A stretch of 64,000 nt of DNA, taken from contig NZ_JAERUC010000147.1 of NCBI RefSeq assembly GCF_016745505.1, positions 1 to 64,000 on the forward strand, given 5' to 3'. Below the pieces are notes generated by a model that saw only the letters and a list, made by a program, of their open reading frames with translations, ran no database searches and was not told the origin of the DNA. This document shows positions 8,398 to 15,554 of the stretch, piece by piece. This DNA is from Streptomyces silvae (GTDB lineage: Bacteria; Actinomycetota; Actinomycetes; Streptomycetales; Streptomycetaceae). Made by a program: the position numbers and the translations under genes. The first letter of the stretch is position 1. Each line of letters starts with the position of its first letter.

Positions 8398-9535
8398 AGG
8401 GGATCTCCATCTGGATCGTGGTGCCCTTGCCGGGCTCCGAGTCGACGGTGAGCCGGCCGCCGACGCTGCCGGCCCGGTGCCGCATCGAGACGAGGCCCAG
8501 ATGCCGTCCGGCGCGCCGGACGGTGTGGGTGTCGAAGCCGCTGCCGTCGTCGGTGATCCGCAGCACCGTGGCCGAGGCGTTGCGGCCGAGGGTGACGGCG
8601 ACCTGCCCGGCGCCCGAGTGACGCAGGGCGTTGTGCAGGGCTTCCTGGGTGACCCGGAGCATCGCCTCCTCCTGGGCGGAGGGCAGGGCGCGCACCCCGG
8701 CGCTCTCGAAGGTGACCCGGGCGGTGTGGGCGCGGTCCAGGACCTGGATCTGGGTACGGAGCGTGGCGACCAGACCGTCCTCGTCCAGAGCGGCGGGGCG
8801 CAGCTCGACGACGGCGGCGCGCAGCTCGTCCACGGCTTCCCCGGCCAGGGTGGCGACCTGCTGGAGCTCGCCCTTGGCGCGCGCCGGGTCGCGGTCGACG
8901 AGGGCGGCGGCCGCCTGGGCGGTGAGGCGCAGCGAGAAGAGCTTCTGGCTGACGGCGTCGTGCAGCTCGTGGGCGAGCCGCGAGCGCTCCTCGGCGATCG
9001 TGAGCTCACGGCTGCGTTCGTAGAGCCGGGCGTTGGTGAGGGCGATCGCCGCGTGCTGGGCGAGGATCCCGAGGAGCTCCTCGTCCTCCTCGGTGAAGTT
9101 GCAGCCGCCCGTCGGCCGGGGGCAGCGCTTGTTGGCGAGGAAGAGCGCGCCGATGGTCTCGTCGCCGTCCTGGATGGGCAGGCCGAGGAAGTCGGACATG
9201 TCGGGGTGGGCGTCGGGCCACCCCTCGAAGCGGGGGTCCTCGCGGACGTCGGCGAGCCGCTGGGGCTTCGCCTCCTGGAGCATCGCCGCGAGGATGCCGT
9301 GCTGGCGGGGCAGCGGGCCGATGGCCTTCCACTGTTCGTCGCTGACACCGTCGACGACGAACTGGGCGAAGCCGCCGTGGTCGTCGGGCACGCCGAGGGC
9401 GGCGTACTCGGCGTCCAGCAGTTCGCGGGCCGAGGCGACGATCGTCTTGAGGACGTCGCGCATCTCCAGGTGCCGGCTCATGGCGAGCAGCGCTGCGCTG
9501 ACCGCGGCGAGGCCCGACGGGGGGCGATGGCTCAT
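8390..9535 (-). CDS. Soluble GAF-domain histidine kinase, DevS/DosT-like
   Basis: The 381-residue kinase has no membrane segment. Residues 25-175 form a GAF domain closely resembling that of mycobacterial DevS (motifs IGPLPRQHG and FLGLPIQ). It is followed by a HisKA_3 dimerisation helix with phospho-acceptor His192 in AHELHDAVSQ, and a HATPase_c domain (NALRHSG, DDGSGFD). His110, just before PDMSDFLGLP, lies where DevS has its heme-ligand region, so redox or gas sensing is possible but unproven. The ATG at 9535 begins MSHRPPSGLAAVS. It is the first gene of the kinase-regulator pair. Confidence 0.9.
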   Translation of the reverse strand: MSHRPPSGLAAVSAALLAMSRHLEMRDVLKTIVASARELLDAEYAALGVPDDHGGFAQFVVDGVSDEQWKAIGPLPRQHGILAAMLQEAKPQRLADVREDPRFEGWPDAHPDMSDFLGLPIQDGDETIGALFLANKRCPRPTGGCNFTEEDEELLGILAQHAAIALTNARLYERSRELTIAEERSRLAHELHDAVSQKLFSLRLTAQAAAALVDRDPARAKGELQQVATLAGEAVDELRAAVVELRPAALDEDGLVATLRTQIQVLDRAHTARVTFESAGVRALPSAQEEAMLRVTQEALHNALRHSGAGQVAVTLGRNASATVLRITDDGSGFDTHTVRRAGRHLGLVSMRHRAGSVGGRLTVDSEPGKGTTIQMEIPCG

Positions 9536-9601
9536 GTGCTCACCGTACCGGCGGGGGTGAGGCCGCCGTATCGGGCTGTGGACCTCCGTCGTACGGGGCT
9601 C

Positions 9602-9614
9602 GGGACCTAGTCCC
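9602..9614. promoter_or_regulatory. GGGAC-CTA-GTCCC inverted repeat, DevR-box-like
   Basis: GGGAC (9602-9606) and GTCCC (9610-9614) are separated by three bases, about 70 nt upstream of the kinase start and 95 nt upstream of the divergent SDR. The arms match those of the mycobacterial DosR/DevR box, although that box usually has a four-base centre. The nearby kinase has a DevS-like sensor, so autoregulation is a reasonable inference. Confidence 0.5.
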
Positions 9615-9707
9615 AAGTGCCGTGCGCGGCTGCGGCCGATGGACGAGGCGCCGGGCCTCGCCCCGTTCCTACGTTGGTGGCGTCGGAACTCCACGAGGTG
9701 CGAGGGG

Positions 9708-10430
9708 ATGGCTGTCATGCCGATCGCGATGATCACGGGCGGTTCGAAGGGGCTGGGGCGCGCACTGGGCGCGGCGCTGGCGGAAAGGGGCTGGGACCTG
9801 GTGCTGGGCGCCCGGTCCCAGGAGGTGCTGCGGGGTACGGCGGAGGAGCTCGCCGGCCGGTACGGGACGCGGGTGGCGGCGGTGGCCGGGGATGTGACGG
9901 ACCCGGCGCACCGGGCGGCCCTGGTGGCCGCGGCCCGGGAGCTGGGCGGTCTGGACGTACTGGTGAACAACGCGAGCGCGCTGGGTGCCGAGCCGCTCGT
10001 ACGGCTGGAGGCGCTGCCCCTGGAGGGGCTGCGGGCGGCGCTGGAGACGAATGTGGTGGCGGCGCTCGGTCTCGTGCAGGAGGCGCTGCCGCTGCTGCGG
10101 GCCTCGTCGGCCGGGGCGGTGGTGGCGGTGAGCTCGGACGCGGCCATCGAGCCGTACGGGACATGGGGAGGCTACGGGGCCTCGAAGGCGGCGCTCGACC
10201 AGCTGAGCGCCGTGCTCGGGGAGGAGGAGCCGGGGCTGCGGGTGTGGGCGGTGGACCCCGGTGACATGGGGACGGACCTCTATACGGCGGCGGTGCCGGA
10301 CGACACCGATCCCCGGCCGCACCCGGAGAGCGTGGCGCCGGCCTTCGTCCGGCTGCTGGAGCTGCGCCCCGCCAGTGGCAGGTACACGGCCTCCGCGCTG
10401 TCGGCCACGGACCGGAGGGCTGAGCGGTGA
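9708..10430 (+). CDS. SDR-family NAD(P)-dependent oxidoreductase
   Basis: The 240-residue classical short-chain dehydrogenase shows the Rossmann motif TGGSKGLG (about 9-16), NNAS, a catalytic Ser in AVSSDA, and the YGASK catalytic Tyr-Lys pair. Substrate unknown. The ATG at 9708 is preferred over one at 9639 because the family motif begins almost immediately after it and a GAGGTG lies upstream. It overlaps the start of queA by 4 nt (GTGA), so the two genes form an operon. Confidence 0.88.
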   Translation: MAVMPIAMITGGSKGLGRALGAALAERGWDLVLGARSQEVLRGTAEELAGRYGTRVAAVAGDVTDPAHRAALVAAARELGGLDVLVNNASALGAEPLVRLEALPLEGLRAALETNVVAALGLVQEALPLLRASSAGAVVAVSSDAAIEPYGTWGGYGASKAALDQLSAVLGEEEPGLRVWAVDPGDMGTDLYTAAVPDDTDPRPHPESVAPAFVRLLELRPASGRYTASALSATDRRAER

Positions 10431-11479
10431 CGGCGCTGGACTCGCTGCGGGTGCCGCCGGAGCTCTCGGCGCGGGTGCCGGCCGAGCAGCGGGGTGCGGG
10501 GCGCGGCGACGTACGGCTGCTGGTCTCGCGGGGTGTCGAGGTCACGCACCGGAGGTTCGACGAGCTGCCCGGGGAGCTGCGGGCGGGGGACGTCCTGGTG
10601 GTCAATACGTCGATGACGCTGGCGGCCGCGGTGAACGGGCGGCTGTGCGGTGAGCCGGTCGTCGTGCACTTCTCGACGCGGGGTGAGGACGGGCGGTGGG
10701 CGGTGGAGCTGCGCCGGCCGGACGGCGACGGGACGACCCTGCCGCGTCCCGGCGGCCCGGCGGGGGCGGTGGTGCGGCTCCCGGGCGGTGACGCGCTGGT
10801 CCTGGAGGACCCGCTCGGCCCGCGCGAGGGAGCCAGGCTCTGGTGGGCCCGGGTGCCGCGGGACGTGCCCGGTCTGCTGCGCCGGTACGGGCGGCCGATC
10901 CGGTACGCGTACACGGAGCGGGACCAGCCGCTGTCGGCGTACCGGACGGTGTTCGCCGTGCCGTCGCCCGACGGAAGCGGTTCGGCGGAGATGCCGAGTG
11001 CGGCGCGGCCCTTCACCGCGGGGCTGGTGGCGGCGCTGGTGAGCCGGGGGGTGCAGTTCGCGCCGCTGACGCTGCACACGGGGGTGGCGTCGGCCGAGGT
11101 GCACGAGCCTCCCTATCCGGAGCGGTTCGAGGTGCCGCCCACGACGGCGTGGCTGGTCAACGCGGCCCGGGCGGGTGGGGGCAGGGTGATCGCGGTGGGG
11201 ACGACGGCGGTGCGGGCCCTGGAGTCCGCGGCGGGTGAGGACGGGGTGGTACGGGCCGCGGCGGGCTGGACGGATCTGGTGGTGACGCCGCAGCGGGGGG
11301 TGCGGGCCGTGGACGGACTGCTGACCGGGCTGCACGAGCCCGAGGCCTCCCATCTGCTGATGCTGGAGGCGGTCGCGGGGCGGGAGACGCTGCGGCGGGG
11401 GTACGGCGAGGCGCTGGCCCACCGCTATCTGTGGCACGAGTTCGGAGACATCCACCTCCTGCTGCCCGATGCCCGGTAA
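10427..11479 (+). CDS. queA: S-adenosylmethionine:tRNA ribosyltransferase-isomerase (QueA family)
   Basis: This 350-residue protein is the length of QueA, which transfers the ribosyl of SAM to 7-aminomethyl-7-deazaguanine in tRNA to make epoxyqueuosine. Family blocks are present: VLVVNTSMTL near residue 50, the central TAGLVAALVSRGVQFAPLTLHTGV, and the C-terminal LITG-like LLTGLHEPEASHLLMLEA. It starts with a GTG that overlaps the SDR stop. No other queuosine gene is nearby, so substrate identity rests on family membership only. Confidence 0.88.
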   Translation: MTALDSLRVPPELSARVPAEQRGAGRGDVRLLVSRGVEVTHRRFDELPGELRAGDVLVVNTSMTLAAAVNGRLCGEPVVVHFSTRGEDGRWAVELRRPDGDGTTLPRPGGPAGAVVRLPGGDALVLEDPLGPREGARLWWARVPRDVPGLLRRYGRPIRYAYTERDQPLSAYRTVFAVPSPDGSGSAEMPSAARPFTAGLVAALVSRGVQFAPLTLHTGVASAEVHEPPYPERFEVPPTTAWLVNAARAGGGRVIAVGTTAVRALESAAGEDGVVRAAAGWTDLVVTPQRGVRAVDGLLTGLHEPEASHLLMLEAVAGRETLRRGYGEALAHRYLWHEFGDIHLLLPDAR

Positions 11480-11788
11480 GTCGCTTACGCTCCGCGTTAC
11501 AGCAGCAACTATTCGTGAGTGCGAAGGGGGCCCCGTGTGAGCCCAGGCATAGGACCCACGTCACTTACGAAGAAGGATAGTTAGTGTAAAACGGGCAAGT
11601 TGCCAGGGTTCAAACCGGACAAGGAGGTATGAACAAGACCCCCATCCACTACCCGGCTTCGTACGTCACACCTTTGCCAGGCCATTTTGCTGGCGCTAAG
11701 AATTGCATCTGTCCCCGACGGAGATGCTCCGGCTCTTCCGTCCGCGTCCTCGCCGAGGACCCCCTGCAATTCGAAGAGGTACGACTGT
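11480..11788 (+). promoter_or_regulatory. Long structured 5' leader of the lytic transglycosylase gene
   Basis: This 309-nt gap holds no convincing gene. Its last 90 nt are rich in complementary pieces. GAATTGCA (11700-11707) pairs with 11765-11772, immediately before the ribosome site at 11773-11780. Inside that, GCATCT (11705-11710) pairs with 11722-11727, CGGAG/CTCCG offers a competing helix, and GTCCTC (11746-11751) pairs with 11755-11760. An upstream ATG frame (11629-11817) starts directly after AAGGAGGT with no spacing. The layout suggests RNA-level control of translation. It lacks the conserved core of the ydaO c-di-AMP riboswitch. Confidence 0.5.
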
Positions 11789-12514
11789 ATGTCCGTGTCC
11801 CGCATCTCCAGCCGTAGCCGTCGTCTGAACAAGGCGCAGAAGCTCTCCGTCGCGGGGGTCTCGACCCTGGCCGCCGCCGCTGTCGCCTTCTCGCTCGTCC
11901 CCGACGACGCTTCGGCCACGACCGAGCCGCAGGCCGCCGCGGCCGCCGCTCCGGTCGCCTACACCGGCAAGCAGACCACCAAGAACGTCCAGGCCAGTGT
12001 CATCGAGAAGAACTCGACGGCCGAGCAGCTGGTGAAGGCCGCCGACGAGGCCAAGGCCAAGGAAGCCGCCGCCAAGAAGAAGGCCGCCGCCAAGGCGGAG
12101 GCGAAGGCCAAGGCCCTCGCCAAGGCCAAGGCCGACGCGAAGAAGCGTTCCGCCAAGAAGGCCAGCCGTGCGGCCGACCGTAAGCCGGTCTACGCCAACA
12201 ACCTGGACGGCTGGATCCGCGAGGCGCTGTCGATCATGCACGAGAAGAAGATCCCCGGTACGTACGAGGGCCTGCACCGCAACATCATCCGTGAGTCCAG
12301 CGGTAACCCGCGTGCCATCAACAACTGGGACATCAACGCGATCAACGGCATCCCCTCGAAGGGTCTGCTGCAGGTCATCAAGCCGACCTTCGACTACTAC
12401 CACGTCAAGGGCACCAAGCACGACCAGTACGACCCGGTCGCCAACATCACCGCGGCCGCCAACTACGCCGCGGACAAGTACGGCTCGATCGACAACGTCG
12501 ACAGCGCGTACTGA
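11789..12514 (+). CDS. Secreted lytic transglycosylase (SLT domain)
   Basis: The 241-residue protein has an N-terminal signal sequence (hydrophobic residues about 18-42). A Lys/Ala-rich probably helical linker follows (about 82-132), then a C-terminal SLT domain (135-241). Glu169 in IIRESSGNP is the catalytic acid, and GLLQVI is the usual following motif. Such enzymes cleave the MurNAc-GlcNAc bond of peptidoglycan with 1,6-anhydro formation, here outside the membrane. Streptomyces uses them in germination and wall remodelling. The ATG at 11789 is preceded by GAAGAGGT. The long structured leader suggests tight post-transcriptional control. Confidence 0.88.
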   Translation: MSVSRISSRSRRLNKAQKLSVAGVSTLAAAAVAFSLVPDDASATTEPQAAAAAAPVAYTGKQTTKNVQASVIEKNSTAEQLVKAADEAKAKEAAAKKKAAAKAEAKAKALAKAKADAKKRSAKKASRAADRKPVYANNLDGWIREALSIMHEKKIPGTYEGLHRNIIRESSGNPRAINNWDINAINGIPSKGLLQVIKPTFDYYHVKGTKHDQYDPVANITAAANYAADKYGSIDNVDSAY

Positions 12515-12589
12515 GCCACGCACCGAGCAAGGCCTGGCATAGCAGACCTGCCGGTCCGCAGCGTCGCGTGACCGGCCGGCACATGCCGA

Positions 12590-12649
12590 AGGGCGGCACC
12601 CCGCGGGGTGCCGCCCTCGGGCGTTTCCGGGGTCCGAGCCGGACCCCGG
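12590..12649. terminator. Double hairpin terminator between convergent genes
   Basis: Two adjacent stems: AGGGCGGCACCCC (12590-12602) with 12605-12617, and CCGGGGTCC (12627-12635) with 12641-12649. They separate the transglycosylase gene (stop 12514) from the FHA-ABC gene (stop 12655). Confidence 0.8.
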
Positions 12650-12654
12650 CGGCG

Positions 12655-15252
12655 TTACTTGCGCATCACCTCGGGCTCGTGGCGCCGCAGCATCCGCGAG
12701 ACCGCGACGAAGAGCACCGCGCTCATCACCAGCATCACCGTGATGTTGACGCCCCACTGGCCGGCCGAGTGCTCCCAGAGCGGATCCAGGTCGGTCGGGT
12801 TCTTCGGGTCCCACGGCGGCATCAGGTGGGCGAGGTCGAGCGTCGTACCGGCCGCGGCCACCGCCCAGCGCGACGGCATCAGCCAGGCGAACTGCTCCAG
12901 GCCCGGCGATCCGTAGACCTGGAAGAGCACACCGGTGAAGACGACCTGGACGATGGCGAACATGACGAGCAGCGGCATCGTCTTCTCGGCGGTCTTCACC
13001 AGCGCGGAGATCATCAGGCCGAACATCATCGAGACGAAGCCGAGCACGATGATCGACAGGCAGATCTCCACGGCCGGGGACATGAACAGTCCCTCCTCCG
13101 GCAGATCACGGGTGGAGAAGCCGATCCCGCAGATGATCACGCCCTGGAAGGCGGTGATCACGCCGAGGACGATCACCTTGGACAGCAGGTACGCGGACCG
13201 GGAGAGACCGGTGGCCCGTTCCCGCTCGTAGATCACCCGCTCCTTGATCAGCTCTCGTACGGAGTTGGCCGCGGCCGCGAAGCACATGCCGACCGCGAGG
13301 ATCAGCATGATGGTCCCGGCCTTGCCGTTGAAGCGGGACGGCGGATCGGGCTCCGCCAGGCCGAACTCGGCGGGGATGACCACGCTGACCACACCGAGCA
13401 CGGCCGGCAGCAGCACCATGAGGAGCAGGAAGCCCTTGTCGGACGCGATCACCGAGATGTAGCGGCGCATCAGCGTCCACAGCTGGGCCGCCCAGCCGGA
13501 CGGCTTCGGCGGGCGGATCTGCTGCGGCGGCGGCATGTGTACGGGCTGCGCGGCGACGGCATCGATGTCCGCGGCGTACATCTGGTAGTGCTGCGAGCCG
13601 CGCCAGCGTCCCGCCCAGTCGTAGTCGCGGTAGTTCTCGAACGCGGAGAACACGTCGGCCCAGCTGGTGTAGCCGAAGAAGTTCAGCGCCTCCTCGGGAG
13701 GCCCGAAGTAGGCGACGGAGCCGCCGGGCGCCATCACCAGGAGCTTGTCGCAGATGGCCAGCTCGGCCACGGAGTGCGTGACCACGAGCACCGTACGGCC
13801 GTCGTCGGCCAGACCGCGCAGCAGCTGCATGACATCGCGGTCCATGCCCGGGTCGAGGCCCGAGGTCGGCTCGTCCAGGAAGATCAGCGACGGCTTGGTC
13901 AGCAGCTCCAGGGCGACCGACACGCGCTTGCGCTGGCCCCCGGAGAGCGAGGTGATCTTCTTGTCCTTGTGGATGTCGAGCTTGAGCTCGGCGAGGACCT
14001 CGTGGATCCGGGCGGTGCGCTCGGCCTCGGTGGTGTCCGCGGGGAAGCGGAGCTTGGCGGCGTACCGCAGCGCCCGGGTGACCGTGAGTTCCTTGTGCAG
14101 GATGTCGTCCTGCGGGACCAGGCCGATGCGCTGCCTCAGCTCGGCGAACTGCTTGTACAGGTTCCTGTTGTCGTAGAGGACGTCACCCTGGTTGGCGGGC
14201 CGGTAGCCGGTGAGCGCCTTGAGCAGGGTGGACTTGCCGGAGCCCGACGGGCCGATGACGGCGATGAGCGACTTCTCGGGGACGCCGAACGAGACGTCCT
14301 TGAGGATGTCCTTGCCGCCGTCGACCGTGACCGTGAGGTGCCGGGCCGAGAAGGAGACCTCCCCGGTGTCGACGAACTCTTCCAGCCGGTCCCCGACCAG
14401 CCGGAAGGTCGAGTGACCGACGCCGACGATGTCGTTCGGGCCGATGAGCGCGGAGCCGGACTTGCTGAGCGGCTGGCCGTTGACGTAGGTGCCGTTGTGG
14501 GATCCGAGGTCACGGATCTCGAAGCGGCCGTCGGGCGTCGCCCGGAATTCGGCGTGCAGACGCGAGACCTGGAGGTCGGAGACGACCAGCTCGTTCTCCA
14601 GCGCACGACCGATGCGCATGACCCGGCCGAGGTCCAGCTGGTGGAACGTGGTCGGGCTGCGGTCGCCGTAGACCGGCGGCGCACCGGCGGCGCCGCCGTG
14701 CGCGCCCGGTCCGGGCGGGCCGCCGTGGCCCTGCTGGTGCGGGACCGGAGCATTCTGCTGCATCTGCGGCGCCTGCTGCTGCCAGGCCTGCTGCTGCGCC
14801 GGGCCGCCGGGCCAGCCGCCGGCGCCCTGCTGCTGCTGCGGGGCGTGCTGCGGCTGAGGCTGCACCGGGGCCTGCTGCGCCTGCGCGGGAGGTACGGGCG
14901 CCTGCTGCTGCGCTCCCGCCGCCTGCCCGCCGTGGACTCCGGCGCCCGCCGCCGCGGTGAGGTTCAGGCGCGGGCCGTCGGTGGCGTTGCCCAGGTGGAC
15001 CGAGGTCCCCGGGGCGATCTCCGTCTGCTGGATACGCCGGCCCTGCACGTAGGTGCCGTTCGTGCTGCCGTGGTCCTCGATGGACCAGCCGCGGCCGTTC
15101 CAGCTGATCGTGGCATGCCGCCACGACACTCTGGCGTCGTCGATCATCAGGTCGCCCTGCGGATCACGTCCGAGGGTGTACGACCTGGACGGATCGAGCG
15201 CCCAGGTCCTTCCATTCAATTCCAGTACGAGTTCCGGCACTCCGCGCCCCAC
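12655..15252 (-). CDS. FHA-domain ABC transporter, ATPase-permease fusion (Rv1747-like)
   Basis: This single 865-residue chain combines two FHA domains, an ABC ATPase and an ABC-2-type permease. FHA1 covers about residues 20-85 (GRD, HGSTNGTYV). A Gln/Pro/Ala-rich linker (about 90-190) leads to FHA2 (MRIGRALEN, LGSHNGTYVNG; about 205-270). The ATPase (about 290-510) has GPSGSGKST, LSGGQRKRVS and IFLDEPTSGLD, and six membrane segments follow (about 570-850). This is the architecture of mycobacterial Rv1747, an exporter controlled by Ser/Thr kinases through its FHA domains. The GTG at 15252 has GGGGGA upstream; a GTG at 15240 is an alternative. Substrate unknown, possibly a cell-envelope component. 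Confidence 0.9.
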   Translation of the reverse strand: MGRGVPELVLELNGRTWALDPSRSYTLGRDPQGDLMIDDARVSWRHATISWNGRGWSIEDHGSTNGTYVQGRRIQQTEIAPGTSVHLGNATDGPRLNLTAAAGAGVHGGQAAGAQQQAPVPPAQAQQAPVQPQPQHAPQQQQGAGGWPGGPAQQQAWQQQAPQMQQNAPVPHQQGHGGPPGPGAHGGAAGAPPVYGDRSPTTFHQLDLGRVMRIGRALENELVVSDLQVSRLHAEFRATPDGRFEIRDLGSHNGTYVNGQPLSKSGSALIGPNDIVGVGHSTFRLVGDRLEEFVDTGEVSFSARHLTVTVDGGKDILKDVSFGVPEKSLIAVIGPSGSGKSTLLKALTGYRPANQGDVLYDNRNLYKQFAELRQRIGLVPQDDILHKELTVTRALRYAAKLRFPADTTEAERTARIHEVLAELKLDIHKDKKITSLSGGQRKRVSVALELLTKPSLIFLDEPTSGLDPGMDRDVMQLLRGLADDGRTVLVVTHSVAELAICDKLLVMAPGGSVAYFGPPEEALNFFGYTSWADVFSAFENYRDYDWAGRWRGSQHYQMYAADIDAVAAQPVHMPPPQQIRPPKPSGWAAQLWTLMRRYISVIASDKGFLLLMVLLPAVLGVVSVVIPAEFGLAEPDPPSRFNGKAGTIMLILAVGMCFAAAANSVRELIKERVIYERERATGLSRSAYLLSKVIVLGVITAFQGVIICGIGFSTRDLPEEGLFMSPAVEICLSIIVLGFVSMMFGLMISALVKTAEKTMPLLVMFAIVQVVFTGVLFQVYGSPGLEQFAWLMPSRWAVAAAGTTLDLAHLMPPWDPKNPTDLDPLWEHSAGQWGVNITVMLVMSAVLFVAVSRMLRRHEPEVMRK

Positions 15253-15554
15253 TAGTTGTCCCCCGTGTCGCCCCCGTCGCAGGGAGCCTAGGGATGCTGA
15301 ACATCGTGGGGAACTATTCCAGGAGCGGTCCCGTAACGGAAAGCCGGGCGGCGTGAAGAGGGCGCGGAGGCCCGGAGTCTCCTCCCGCGACTCGGGAGAA
15401 ATGGGCCCGGAGCATCCCATCCGAGGCGCGCGCTTCGCGGGCCGGTGGCCTTTTCGGGGTGACGCCGGCGGCCCCTTCGAGGTGCGGCCGGCGGCTGTCC
15501 GCCACTCGGGACGGCTTCGGAGCTCGCCCCGGGGCCCTATACGGTGGGACCACC
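15253..15554. promoter_or_regulatory. Divergent promoter region between FHA-ABC transporter and serB
   Basis: No gene is visible in these 302 nt. At the serB end, TACGGT (15540-15545) fits the Streptomyces -10 consensus TANNNT and would place the transcription start within a few bases of the ATG at 15555, giving a nearly leaderless mRNA. The rest shows short G/C-rich inverted repeats without a clear pattern. Confidence 0.4.

Noticed and set aside
7753-9348. One 531-codon frame that would fuse extra sequence to the response regulator
   Set aside because: The extra N-terminal part is the shadow of the kinase gene in another frame; the regulator has its own GTG at 8397 and a complete receiver domain.
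11600-11625. A tRNA-like T-arm (GGGTTCAAACC)
   Set aside because: The flanking bases do not form a five-pair stem, and no acceptor, D or anticodon arm fits around it.
11480-11788. ydaO-type c-di-AMP riboswitch upstream of the transglycosylase
   Set aside because: Such switches control other Streptomyces muralytic genes, but the conserved core, including a CAGCTAAC-type segment, is not present here.
12568-15255. An 895-codon open frame on the + strand
   Set aside because: It mirrors the FHA-ABC gene on the opposite strand; the translated protein has only Arg/Gly/His/Asp-rich filler.
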